In this document: in pieces, positions 29,637-39,109 of the stretch
Numbering within the stretch: position 1 is the stretch's first letter
Layout: every line of letters starts with the position of its first letter
Source of the DNA: Acidimicrobiaceae bacterium
GTDB lineage: Bacteria > Actinomycetota > Acidimicrobiia > Acidimicrobiales > Aldehydirespiratoraceae
Direction: 5' to 3'
NCBI GenBank assembly: GCA_009835735.1
Contig: VXWX01000098.1
Location: forward strand, 1-64,000
Length of the DNA: 64,000 nucleotides
Program-made: the position numbers and the translations under genes
Notes under the pieces: model-generated
Told to the model about the DNA's origin: nothing
Database searches by the model: none
The model's input: only the letters and a program-made list of their open reading frames with translations

Positions 29637-30557
29637 ATGACCGGGCCCAACCAGCAGGCCGAGCGCGTCCAGATCGTCGATGTGGCCCCCCGCGACGGCC
29701 TCCAGGCCGATCCCGCCGACCTCAGCACCGCCCAGAAGGTCGAGCTCATCCAGCGGCTGGTCGCAGCCGGCCATACCCGGGTCGAGGCGGCCAGCTTCGT
29801 CAGCCCCAAGGCGGTGCCCAAGATGGCCGACGGCGAGGCGGTCATGGCCGGCGTACCCCGCACCGCCGGCGTCAGCTACAGCGCACTCGTGCTCAACCAG
29901 CGGGGAGTGGAGCGGGCCATCGAAGCAGGCGCCGACGAGGTGTGCGGGGTGGTGGTGGCCACCGAGACCTTCTCGCAGGCCAACCAGCGGGCCTCGGTGG
30001 CCGAGTCGATCCAGCGGTGGCGGGCCATCTCCGAAACTGCCCGGGCGGCCGGGATACGCACCTCGGTGACTGTTTCGGCGGTGTGCGGCTGCCCGTACGA
30101 GGGGCGGGTGGACGCCGACCGGGTGCTGGGGATCGTGGCCGAGCTGGCCGAGACCCAGCCCGATGAGGTGGCCCTGGCCGACACCATCGGCGTCGGGGTC
30201 CCCACCCAGGTGGCCGCCCTGTTCGAGGGCGCCGCCCAGCAGGCCCCCGGCATCGTGCTGCGGGGCCACTTCCACAACACCCGCAACACCGCGTTGGCCA
30301 ACATCGCGGCGGCCATTGACACCGGCGTGCGGGTGTTCGACTCCAGCCTCGGCGGGGTGGGCGGCTGCCCGTTCGCGCCCAGGGCCACCGGCAACGTCGC
30401 CACCGAGGAGGTGGTGTACATGGTGCACGAGATGGGATTCGACACCGGGCTCGACCTCGACGCCCTGATCGAGGCCAGCGCCTGGCTGGAGGACCAGCTC
30501 GGCCACGGCGTCCCCAGCCTGGTGGCCAAAGCGGGCGGGTTCCCTCAACCTCGCTGA
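29637..30557 (+). CDS. Hydroxymethylglutaryl-CoA lyase-like
   Basis: VDVAPRDGLQADPADLSTAQKVELI; SAVCGCPYEGRV; GHFHNTRNTALANI. Confidence 0.88.
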   Translation: MTGPNQQAERVQIVDVAPRDGLQADPADLSTAQKVELIQRLVAAGHTRVEAASFVSPKAVPKMADGEAVMAGVPRTAGVSYSALVLNQRGVERAIEAGADEVCGVVVATETFSQANQRASVAESIQRWRAISETARAAGIRTSVTVSAVCGCPYEGRVDADRVLGIVAELAETQPDEVALADTIGVGVPTQVAALFEGAAQQAPGIVLRGHFHNTRNTALANIAAAIDTGVRVFDSSLGGVGGCPFAPRATGNVATEEVVYMVHEMGFDTGLDLDALIEASAWLEDQLGHGVPSLVAKAGGFPQPR

Positions 30558-30586
30558 AGCCCGGCAGCCGATCGCGCTGGCGGGGT

Positions 30587-32047
30587 TCATGTGGGCCTGC
30601 TCTGGTACTGGCCTCGGGGGAGTCCTACCACCTGCCCGCCGGACAGGATGGGCTCGCCCCGCAGCCACACATGGCGCACCTTGCCGTCGAGTTCGTGGCC
30701 CTCGAAGGGGGTGTAGCCCTGGCTCGACTCCGACTCGGCCGCCCGCACCACATGGCTGGCCGCCGGGTCGAGCAGCACGATGTCGGCGTCGTAGCCGACC
30801 CCGATGGTGCCCTTGGTGCCCAGCCCGAAGCGCCGGGCCGGGTTCCATGACAGCATCCGGGCCATCTCGACCAGGCCGAGTCCCCGCTTGGAGCCCTCGG
30901 AGTACAGGCCGTTCAGCAGGTATTCGGTGCCGCCGAAGCCGCTCTTGGCCAGCCAGATGTCGTCGGGGTTCTCGGCTGAGACCTTGGCCTCGGCCTGGCA
31001 GCAGGCATGGTCGCTGACCACCCAGTGGGCGTCGCCGGCCAGCACGTGCTCCCACAGCGCCTCCACGTCGGCGCGGGGCCGGATCGGCGGGTTGACCTTG
31101 GCCCACGGGTCGCCCGCGGTCTCGATGTCGGCCAGCAGGTGCCCCACGGTGACCTCCCGGCGGAAGTTCACGTTCTCGAAGCACCGGTCCATCCGCAGGG
31201 CAGCGTCCATGGCCTTGGCCGACGACAGGTGCAGCAGGTTGATGTTGGTGACCTCGGTTTCGTGGGCCAGGTACGCGGCGATGGTCACCGCCAGACCCTC
31301 GGAGTGCGGCGGCCGCCCGGCCGAGTAGGCGGCCAGCCCCGACAGCCGGCCCTCGGCCTGCACCATCTTGGTGTAGGCGGTCATGATTTCGGCCGTCTCG
31401 CAGTGCATCGACAGCGACAGCACGTCGGCCAGCTCGGGCCGGTCGCGGCGCACCCCGGCCAGGCCCCGCATCACGAACTCGAAGTGGGCGAAGTCGTAGC
31501 GCTCGCCCGGCGGGATCATCAGGAAGCTGGACTGGTCGTCGCTGGCGCCGTGCAGCCCGTGGCTGCCGTAGAACATGAAGATCTTGAACGAGGTCACCCC
31601 GTGCTTGTCGACCAGTGCGGGCATCTCGTCGATGTGGGAGGCCTGCATCGGGGCCAAGTGCAGGGCGTAGTCGACGTAGCTGCGGCCCTCCATCAACGCC
31701 AAGGCCTCCGGGACGAACTCGGCGTAGGGCCCGCCGCGGTTGAGGTAGTACTGGCCGGTGCGGACGTAGTTGAGCACGGTGGTGGTGCCGCCCTGGGCCG
31801 CGGCCCGGCTCTCGGTGGCCGTGTCCACGTCCAGCGGGTTGTAGATCCCCATGTGGGTGTGGGCGTCCACCGAGCCGGGGAAGGCGATCAGTCCCGATGC
31901 GTCGAACACCTCGGCCGCGTCGGCGGTGGCGGCCAGCCCCGCCTCAAGGTGGCTGACCCGGTCGCCGGTGATGCCTATGTCGACTTCGTCGACCGTGCCG
32001 TGGTCGGGGCGGACCACCGAGGCGCCGGTGATGACGGTGTCGATCAC
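30587..32047 (-). CDS. Dihydropyrimidinase/hydantoinase-type amidohydrolase
   Basis: GLIAFPGSVDAHTHMG; SFKIFMFYGSHG; VVSDHACCQAEAK; cyclic amidohydrolase layout. Confidence 0.88.
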   Translation of the reverse strand: MIDTVITGASVVRPDHGTVDEVDIGITGDRVSHLEAGLAATADAAEVFDASGLIAFPGSVDAHTHMGIYNPLDVDTATESRAAAQGGTTTVLNYVRTGQYYLNRGGPYAEFVPEALALMEGRSYVDYALHLAPMQASHIDEMPALVDKHGVTSFKIFMFYGSHGLHGASDDQSSFLMIPPGERYDFAHFEFVMRGLAGVRRDRPELADVLSLSMHCETAEIMTAYTKMVQAEGRLSGLAAYSAGRPPHSEGLAVTIAAYLAHETEVTNINLLHLSSAKAMDAALRMDRCFENVNFRREVTVGHLLADIETAGDPWAKVNPPIRPRADVEALWEHVLAGDAHWVVSDHACCQAEAKVSAENPDDIWLAKSGFGGTEYLLNGLYSEGSKRGLGLVEMARMLSWNPARRFGLGTKGTIGVGYDADIVLLDPAASHVVRAAESESSQGYTPFEGHELDGKVRHVWLRGEPILSGGQVVGLPRGQYQSRPT

Positions 32048-33495
32048 CGGTCCTCCCCGCCCGTCCCGACGACGCTCAGCGGCGCCAGCAGGGCCGCCGC
32101 CGAGGGCGCGGCGGCCACGCCAGTCAGCGCCTCATACACCGAACGGGCCGTCGCTGCGCTCACCAGGCCGTCGACGTTGTCGGTGTACTTGGTGGCCAGG
32201 TCCTCGTCCGACAGTGGGTCGTCGGGACCGCCCCGGTTGGCCAGCACCTCCTCGACCAGCGTGTCGCCGCCGGTGGTGGTGACGGTCAGCCGGGCGGGGA
32301 GCTGGCTCGGGTAGATCGACATCAGGCCGGGGTCTCCGGTCACGTCGATACGGGCCATCAGCCTGCGCCGGTCAGGGTCGCGGGCCAGGTCGTCGCTGAA
32401 GTCGGCCAGACCCACCCCCAGGCCGTTGCCGCCGAGCAGCCCGGCGGCCACCGCGTAGGGACCGCTGAACTGGGCGAGGTATCCGGTCTCCGGCCGCCGT
32501 TTGGCGTCGATGGGGTCTCCGATGGTGCGGACCGTGGGCGGGGCCACCTCCAGAGTGGCCGACGCCACGTCGTCGGGGCCGACGCCGCGGCGGCGTAGCC
32601 CCATGGCGGCGTCGATGGCGGCGTGGGTGAAGTGGTTGGCCGGGTACGGCTTGTAGAAGATGCGCTCTGCTTCCCATCGCAGCCCCAGTTCGGCGGTCAC
32701 CGCACCGGTGTCGGCCTCTGCGCCGAGGAACGCCTGGAACAGGCCGAAGCGGCCCTCGACCGCGGTGAGCGGCCCGGTGAAGCCCCGCACCGCCAGCTGG
32801 GCTGCGGTGACCCCGGCCTTGGCCGCCCAGCCGCAGTGGAGCCGCTTGACGGTGCCGCCGGCCCGGTTGGCCTCGATGATCCCGCTGGCCATGCTGCAGG
32901 CCACGCCCATGGCGTCGGCGATGCGGTCGGCGTCGGCCCCCAGCAGGCGGGCCGCGGCCGCGGCCGAGCCCACCGCCCCACAGATCGAGGTGGCGTGCTG
33001 GCCCCGCTCGAAGTACACCGACTGGCGGGCCCGATGGTCGTAGCCGCCCATGCCCAGGCGCACGGCCACTTCCAGGCCGACGGCCACCGCGTCGACGAGG
33101 TCTGCGCCGGGCGCGCCCCGCCACTCGGCCACCGCCAGCGCTGCCGGCACCACGGAGGCGCTCGGATGCAGGATGGACGGGAGGTGGGTGTCGTCGTAGT
33201 CGAGAGAGTGGGCCAGCACGCCGTTGACGAAGGCGGCCTCCGCGGCCGCCATCCTCCGGCCGGCGCCGATGGCGGTCGCCTGGGCGCCGGACTCCTGGGC
33301 CAGGGCAAACTCGGTGGCGGCCCGGGAGGTGTCCAGCGGGCAGGCCCGCACCGCGATCCCCACGATGTCGATGATGCGGGCCGGGATGCCGGCTCGGATC
33401 TCCACCGGCACCGGTCCGCCCGCCAGCCGGGCCAGCCGAACCAGGATCGGGTCCGCGCCTGCGCCGTCGCTACCCGGTGGACCGCCGGCGTTCAT
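32044..33495 (-). CDS. MmgE/PrpD family protein
   Basis: AHSLDYDDTHLPSILHPSASVVPAALA; GVACSMASGIIEANRAGGTVKRLHCGWAAKAG. Confidence 0.88.
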   Translation of the reverse strand: MNAGGPPGSDGAGADPILVRLARLAGGPVPVEIRAGIPARIIDIVGIAVRACPLDTSRAATEFALAQESGAQATAIGAGRRMAAAEAAFVNGVLAHSLDYDDTHLPSILHPSASVVPAALAVAEWRGAPGADLVDAVAVGLEVAVRLGMGGYDHRARQSVYFERGQHATSICGAVGSAAAAARLLGADADRIADAMGVACSMASGIIEANRAGGTVKRLHCGWAAKAGVTAAQLAVRGFTGPLTAVEGRFGLFQAFLGAEADTGAVTAELGLRWEAERIFYKPYPANHFTHAAIDAAMGLRRRGVGPDDVASATLEVAPPTVRTIGDPIDAKRRPETGYLAQFSGPYAVAAGLLGGNGLGVGLADFSDDLARDPDRRRLMARIDVTGDPGLMSIYPSQLPARLTVTTTGGDTLVEEVLANRGGPDDPLSDEDLATKYTDNVDGLVSAATARSVYEALTGVAAAPSAAALLAPLSVVGTGGEDR

Positions 33496-34316
33496 GCGAT
33501 GGCCAGGGGCCGGGCCGGCGCCCCGGTGGCGCCCACGATGTTGAGATGGGCCAGCACGAACACGAACTCGTGGACTCCGTCGGCGGCCAGCGCCTCGAGG
33601 TCCATCGCCTCGATGATGTTGATGCCCCGCTCCACCAATAGCACCCGGTGCGCGGGCAGCAGCGCATGGCCCGCCCCGGCAGGCAGGCACTCGAACGCCA
33701 GGGTGTCAGCACCGACCAGGGCCGCTCCCCGATCGGCCAGCCAGCTCGCACCGGTCTCGCCCACTCCGGGAACGCCAGAGCCGAGGCCCTGGTAGAGCTC
33801 GACGTCGTCGAAGTGGATTCCCCATCCGCTGCGCACCAGCACAGCGTCACCGGGCCGCACCGGGGTTCTCTGGCGCCCGGCCGCCTCCTCCAACTCGGCC
33901 ACGGTGATCTCGTGGCCGCCGTCGCAGCACTCGACGCCCAGCGCCGCGGGGATGTCCAGCAGCACGCCCCGGCCGGCGAAGGGGGGCAGATCGTCGATGC
34001 CCAGAGCCTCGAAGCGACCTCCTGCCTGGGCCTCGCCGGCGTCGACTCCGCCATACAGCCGGCCCTGGTGGCTCACATGGGCCAGTGCGTCCACATGCGT
34101 GCCGACATGGCAGCCGGTGGTGATCAGATCGGCCGCGGCCGAGCCCCCGTCGGCCCTGACCCGGTCGCCGTGGCGGCGGTCCAGGCAATGGCGAAACGGC
34201 GGATGGTTCGGGGACTGGGCCATCCCGTTGCTCATCGGGCGGCCCAGGTCGTACACGGTGGCCTGCGCCACCTGCTCGATCAGGCGAGCCGTCCGGGCTG
34301 TCGGGGAGGAACTCAA
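33492..34316 (-). CDS. Cyclase (kynurenine formamidase-like) family protein
   Basis: DLITTGCHVGTHVDALAHVSHQGRLYGG. Confidence 0.85.
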   Translation of the reverse strand: MSSSPTARTARLIEQVAQATVYDLGRPMSNGMAQSPNHPPFRHCLDRRHGDRVRADGGSAAADLITTGCHVGTHVDALAHVSHQGRLYGGVDAGEAQAGGRFEALGIDDLPPFAGRGVLLDIPAALGVECCDGGHEITVAELEEAAGRQRTPVRPGDAVLVRSGWGIHFDDVELYQGLGSGVPGVGETGASWLADRGAALVGADTLAFECLPAGAGHALLPAHRVLLVERGINIIEAMDLEALAADGVHEFVFVLAHLNIVGATGAPARPLAIA

Positions 34317-35503
34317 GCCACCACTCCAGCGGCTCGCAGGTCATCGACACGATCGGCGCTCACTCCGGCCTCGGCCAGCACCTCGTCGGTGTCGGCGCCC
34401 AGTGCCCGCCCGGTGTGACGTACCGCCCCCGGCGTGGCCGACAGGCCGAAGAGCAAGTTCTGCATCCGGATCGTCCCCAGATCGGGGTCTTCGACGGCGG
34501 CGACCGCACCGCGAGCCTCCACCTGGGGATCGTTCACGTACTGGGCGGCGTCGTACACCGGGGCCAGCGCCACCTCGGCCTCGGCGAACCCCTCGACCAC
34601 CTCGGTCAACGGGCGGGCGCCGATCCACGAAGCCACCGCCTCGTCGATCTCGTCGGCGTGGGCGGCCCGGCCCGCACCCGACGAGAACCACGGCTCGCAG
34701 GCCAGATCGCCCCGGCCGACCAACTCCATCGTGCGGACGGCCACCGAGTCGGCACTGCTCGACACGGCCACCCACCGGCCGTCGGCGGTGCGGTAGGTGT
34801 TGCGGGGGGCGTTGTTGGCTGAGCGGTTCCCGGCGCGGGCCGCGATGCGGCCGGTCTGGTCCCACTCCACGATGTGGGGTCCGAGGGCCATGGCCAGCGG
34901 CTCCAGGATGGCCAGGTCGATCACCTGGCCCTCGCCGGTGGCGCGGCGGTGGTGCAGGGCCATCATCACCGCGGCCACCCCGCTGATGCCCGCGACGCTG
35001 TCGGCCAGGCCGAACGGCGGCAGGGTGGGGGGCCCGTCGGCTGGGCCCGTCATGTGGGCGAAGCCGCTCATCGCCTCGATCAGCGTCCCGAACGCCGGTC
35101 GCCGGGCGTAGGGGCCGGCCTGACCGAAGCCGGTGACCCGGCACAGCACCAGGCCCGGGCGCCGCACGGAGAGGACCTCCCAGCCCAGCCCCCAGCGCTC
35201 GAGCGTGCCCGGCCGGAAGTTCTCGATCACCACGTCGGCGCCGCCCACCAGATCAAGAAACACCTCGGCGCCGTCGGGGTGGCTCAGGTCCAGGCCCACA
35301 CAGCGCTTGTTGCGGCCCACCATCTTGAACCACAGGCCGTGGCCGTCCCGGTGGGGGCCGTGGTTCCGCAGGCTGTCGCCCTTCTTGGGGTGCTCGATCT
35401 TGATCACATCGGCGCCGAAGTCGGCCATGATCTGGCCGATCAGCGGCCCGGCCAGCACGGTGGACGCATCGATCACCCGCAGATCCGACAGGGGGCCGCT
35501 CAT
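34313..35503 (-). CDS. Family III CoA transferase (CaiB/BaiF)
   Basis: LRVIDASTVLAGPLIGQIMADFGADVIKIEHPKKGD; start trimmed to ATG at 35503. Confidence 0.92.
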   Translation of the reverse strand: MSGPLSDLRVIDASTVLAGPLIGQIMADFGADVIKIEHPKKGDSLRNHGPHRDGHGLWFKMVGRNKRCVGLDLSHPDGAEVFLDLVGGADVVIENFRPGTLERWGLGWEVLSVRRPGLVLCRVTGFGQAGPYARRPAFGTLIEAMSGFAHMTGPADGPPTLPPFGLADSVAGISGVAAVMMALHHRRATGEGQVIDLAILEPLAMALGPHIVEWDQTGRIAARAGNRSANNAPRNTYRTADGRWVAVSSSADSVAVRTMELVGRGDLACEPWFSSGAGRAAHADEIDEAVASWIGARPLTEVVEGFAEAEVALAPVYDAAQYVNDPQVEARGAVAAVEDPDLGTIRMQNLLFGLSATPGAVRHTGRALGADTDEVLAEAGVSADRVDDLRAAGVVA

Positions 35504-35505
35504 GC

Positions 35506-35546
35506 GGAACGCTGTTTCTCCCAAAGGAACACGGGGCTAGTGTTCC
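35506..35546. promoter_or_regulatory. Operator-like site A: GGAACGCTGTTTCTCCCAAAGGAACAC (35506-35532), plus extra dyad GGAACAC-N7-GTGTTCC to 35546
   Basis: 27-bp tripartite motif shared with four other sites; between divergent CoA-transferase and IclR genes. Confidence 0.75.
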
Positions 35547-35581
35547 TCATCGAAACCCTTGATGGCAACCAGTCGAGCGAT

Positions 35582-36397
35582 ATGGACACTCCCGTGAGCG
35601 AACCGTCGTCAGAGCCGGGCCAGGCCTCCGGCTCGGGCCGCAGCGTGGCCGCCATCGACAGGGCGGTGGAGGTGCTGTTCCTGTTCTCGCGGTCGTCGGG
35701 CACGCTGGGCGTGACCGAGATCTCGCGGGAGCTGGGCGTGTCCAAGGCGGTGGTGCACCGGATCCTGGCCTCGCTGTGCGAGCGCAGCCTGCTGATCGCT
35801 GATCCGCGCAGCCGCCGGTACGGGCTCGGGCCCGCGGTGATGGAGCTGGCCGCCGCCTTCCGCGACCAGCTCGATGTGCGGACCCTGGCCATCGACGAGA
35901 TGCGACGGCTCAGCGCGGAGACTGACGAGACCGCCACCCTGTCGGTCCGCTACGGCGACCGCCGGGTGTACGTCGACCAGATCACCCCGCCGCGTGAGGT
36001 GAAGATGACCGTGCCCATCGGGGGGTCGTTCCCGCTGCACGCCGGCGCGTCGTCCAAGGCGTTTCTGGCCTGGCTCACCGACGCGGCCGTCGACCGCTAC
36101 CTGGCCGACAACCCGCTGGACGCCCTCACCGACGCCACCGTCGTCTCGGTCGACGAGTTGCGAGCCGAACTGGAGGGCATCCGCGCCCAGGGCTTCGCCC
36201 TGTCCTTCGGTGAGCGTCAGCACGACGCCGGCTCGGTGGCCGCCCCGATCCTCGACCACAACGGTGAGCCGGTGGCCGTCATCAGCGTGTGCGGGCCGAT
36301 CTACCGGTTCCGCAGCAAGATCGGCCCCGCCTCCGCCGCCGTGGTGGAGGCCACCCGGGCGCTCTCGGCCAAGCTCGGCGCCCAGCCCCTTGCCTGA
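35582..36397 (+). CDS. IclR family transcriptional regulator
   Basis: SVAAIDRAVEVLFLFSRSSGTLGVTEISRELGVSKAVVHRILASLCERSLL; C-terminal effector domain LSFGERQHDAGSVAAPI. Confidence 0.93.
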   Translation: MDTPVSEPSSEPGQASGSGRSVAAIDRAVEVLFLFSRSSGTLGVTEISRELGVSKAVVHRILASLCERSLLIADPRSRRYGLGPAVMELAAAFRDQLDVRTLAIDEMRRLSAETDETATLSVRYGDRRVYVDQITPPREVKMTVPIGGSFPLHAGASSKAFLAWLTDAAVDRYLADNPLDALTDATVVSVDELRAELEGIRAQGFALSFGERQHDAGSVAAPILDHNGEPVAVISVCGPIYRFRSKIGPASAAVVEATRALSAKLGAQPLA

Positions 36398-38042
36398 CAC
36401 TCACGGGGCGCGGGACCACTTACGGGTGGCCGCAACGCAGTTCGCAGTCGGTACCGACGTCGACGCCAACCTGGGCACGTGCGTGCGGATGCTTGATGAG
36501 GCCGCGTCCGCCGGCGCCGAGTTGGTTGTGCTGCCCGAGTTCTGCAACCACCTGTCGGTGTACGACAGCGCCGAGCACTGCCGGGCGATGGCTGTGCCGC
36601 TGGACGGCGACTGGCTGGGAACGCTGGCCCGGCGGGCGGCCCACCATCGCATGTATGCGGCCCTGGCGGTGACCGTGCCCCGAGCCGGCGGCCGGGTGAC
36701 GGTCACCAGCGTGCTGATCGACCCCGACGGCCGGATCACCGCAACCGCCGACAAGCAGATGCTCATGGGCAACGAGCGGGCCTTTCTGAGCGCGGGGGAG
36801 CGGCCTGCCGCGGTGGCCGGCACCGTGTTCGGGCCGGTCGGGCTGTACGCGTGCATGGACGGCGTGACCTTCGAGACACCCCGGGCCCTGGCGGTGAGCG
36901 GCGCCCGGCTGCTGTGCAACAGCCTCAACTCCTTCGCCCGAGACGAGGCCAGCTTGCATGTTCCGGTGCGGGCCGCCGAGAACGGGGTATGGGTGGCGGC
37001 CGCCAACAAGGTCGGCTCGCTGCTGCCGGACGGGCGGGCCGCGGAGTTCGCCGAGGCGCTCGGAGTTCCCGCCGAAGCCCTCGAGGGCGCGGGCGAGAGC
37101 CAGATCGTCGACCCCGACGGCACGGTGGTGGCCAAGGCCCCGCCGACGGGCGAGGCCGTGGTGGTCGCCGACATCGACCTGTCGCACTGCCGCCCGCAGC
37201 GCCTGGCCGGCCGACGTCCCCTGATCTACGGCCCACTGGCCGGGCCGGACACGGCCATTCCGGCGACGGCGGATATCGCCAGCGTGACAGTTGCATGCGT
37301 GCCCGGAGCGCAACGGGACCCGGAGCTGATCTCAGACGCTTTGCAGCCCCCGGAGTTGATCGGCGAGGCCTTCAGCGCGGGCGCCCGGCTGGTAGTGCTG
37401 CCCGAGTTGACGCCTGTGCCCGACGGCATCCCCGCCGGGGTGCTGGTGGTCACCACCGCTGAGCGTGACGGGCAGCACGTGGGCCAGGTGTGGACGGCCG
37501 GAGGGCTGGTCCACGAGCAGCCCCAGATCCACCACTCCGACCGTTATCCCGACGTCACCCGGCTGGGGGAGGGGATCAGCCTCTACCCGACATCGTTCGG
37601 CGACATGGCCGTGATCGTGGGCGACGACCACCGCCACCCCGAGACCATCCGGCTGGCCGCCGTGGCCGGCGCCCATCTGGTGGCGGTGTGCTGGCAGCCA
37701 GAGCACCGCTGGGAGTGCGATCTGGGGTTGGTCGAGCGGGCCGCCGAGAACCGGGTCAGCCTGGCCGCCTGCGCGCCGCCGGGGCCGCTGGCGTCCACCA
37801 TGCTGCTCGACCCCCCGGCCGACTCGCTGTGGAACCCCCACCGCTCGAGCCCCTTCGACGGCACCATCAACAACCCGGTGTGCACGGTCGCCGGACCCGA
37901 TGACGGGCTGCTGGTCGGGACCTTGCATCCCGCCCGGGCCGCCAACCGCGAAGTGTCCAAGGACACCGACCTAGTCGGCGGCCGTTCCTTAGCCGCAGCC
38001 TCCGTGCTAGCCCAGCGGGACCCCGCGAATTGGCAGCAATAG
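36390..38042 (+). CDS. Carbon-nitrogen hydrolase (nitrilase superfamily), tandem domains
   Basis: First domain Glu (VVLPEFC), Lys (ADKQML), Cys (YACMDGVTFE); second nitrilase-like half lacks an obvious Cys. Start TTG 36390 or GTG 36426. Confidence 0.82.
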   Translation: MPDTHGARDHLRVAATQFAVGTDVDANLGTCVRMLDEAASAGAELVVLPEFCNHLSVYDSAEHCRAMAVPLDGDWLGTLARRAAHHRMYAALAVTVPRAGGRVTVTSVLIDPDGRITATADKQMLMGNERAFLSAGERPAAVAGTVFGPVGLYACMDGVTFETPRALAVSGARLLCNSLNSFARDEASLHVPVRAAENGVWVAAANKVGSLLPDGRAAEFAEALGVPAEALEGAGESQIVDPDGTVVAKAPPTGEAVVVADIDLSHCRPQRLAGRRPLIYGPLAGPDTAIPATADIASVTVACVPGAQRDPELISDALQPPELIGEAFSAGARLVVLPELTPVPDGIPAGVLVVTTAERDGQHVGQVWTAGGLVHEQPQIHHSDRYPDVTRLGEGISLYPTSFGDMAVIVGDDHRHPETIRLAAVAGAHLVAVCWQPEHRWECDLGLVERAAENRVSLAACAPPGPLASTMLLDPPADSLWNPHRSSPFDGTINNPVCTVAGPDDGLLVGTLHPARAANREVSKDTDLVGGRSLAAASVLAQRDPANWQQ

Positions 38043-38148
38043 GCCCCCAAACGGGGCCAATCTGCTGCCAATTCGCCCCGGAGGGCCGGTGTGTCGACCG
38101 AACTGGCAGCAGAACGCACGCATAGCGTGCAAAACGCTGCCAATTCGC
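38025..38148. repeat. Two tandem hairpin elements sharing the GAAYTGGCAGC/GCTGCCAATTC arm
   Basis: Perfect 14-bp IR 38025-38038/38063-38076 with nested GGCCCC/GGGGCC; second IR 38100-38110/38136-38146 (one mismatch) with nested GCACGC-ATA-GCGTGC. Confidence 0.85.
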
Positions 38149-38157
38149 TCCACGCCG

Positions 38158-38982
38158 CTACGGGGAGCGGTTGGGGACGCGGGCGAGTACCGAGCGGGCT
38201 TGGCGTATTACTGCGGCGTCGATGAACTTGCCGTCCAGCACGGCCACTCCCCGTCCCTCGGCGGTGGCCGCCTCCAGCGCGGCCATCACCGCCTCGGCAT
38301 GGGCGACCTCCTCCGCAGTCGGGGTGAAAGCCGCGTTCACCGCGGCCACCTGCTTGGGGTGGATCACCGACCGCCCGCCGAAGCCGAGGCGGCGCAGCGA
38401 CTCGCTGGTGGCCGCCAGGCCCTCGGCGTCGTCGAGGTCGGTGAACACCGGTCCGCACGGCGCGATCAGCCCGACGCCCACCGACGCCACCACCACGCGG
38501 GTGCGGATCGGCCACATCTCCAACCCGTCGGGCGACGGCATCATGCCCATGTCGGCGGCCAGGTCGGCCTCCCCCAGGGCCAGGCGCACCACCCCGGGGA
38601 CCGAGGCGACCTCGTACACCTTGAACACACCCTCGGCCGACTCGATGAGCGCCATGACCGGGCACCCGCCGAAGTCGGTCGCGCAAGCGTCGGGGTCGGC
38701 CTTGGGCACGACCACCCCGGCCAGGCCGATGCCGTCGGCCACCAGCGACCGGATCATGGCGGCGTCGGCGTCGAGGAGGTCGGGACGGTTGTTGACCCGC
38801 ACCCACACCGGCGCGCCGGGGTTGGCTCGCAGCCAGCTCGCCACCGCCTCCCGGGCGGCCGGCTTGGCCGCCTCGGCCACCGCGTCCTCCAGGTCGCAGA
38901 TGACTGCGTCGGCCCCCGAGGCCAGGGCCTTGTCGAAGCGCTCCGGGGTGTCGCCGGGAACGTACAGGGAGGTGCGGGTCAT
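38158..38982 (-). CDS. HpcH/CitE-type CoA-ester lyase
   Basis: RTSLYVPGDTPERFDKALASGADAVICDLEDAV; ALIESAEGV. Confidence 0.92.
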   Translation of the reverse strand: MTRTSLYVPGDTPERFDKALASGADAVICDLEDAVAEAAKPAAREAVASWLRANPGAPVWVRVNNRPDLLDADAAMIRSLVADGIGLAGVVVPKADPDACATDFGGCPVMALIESAEGVFKVYEVASVPGVVRLALGEADLAADMGMMPSPDGLEMWPIRTRVVVASVGVGLIAPCGPVFTDLDDAEGLAATSESLRRLGFGGRSVIHPKQVAAVNAAFTPTAEEVAHAEAVMAALEAATAEGRGVAVLDGKFIDAAVIRQARSVLARVPNRSP

Positions 38983-39056
38983 GGCGGTATCGACTCCTAG
39001 CGGCCTGCTTCAGGAGGTTGACGCTGGTGGGGGCTCGCCCATACTGTCAGTAGAAC

Positions 39057-39083
39057 GAAACGCTGTTCCTGTCGACGGAACAC
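39057..39083. promoter_or_regulatory. Operator-like site B: GAAACGCTGTTCCTGTCGACGGAACAC
   Basis: Matches site A; between divergent CitE-like and RCCR-like genes. Confidence 0.75.
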
Positions 39084-39109
39084 TAGCTGCCTAGATCGCC
39101 GGAGAATCC

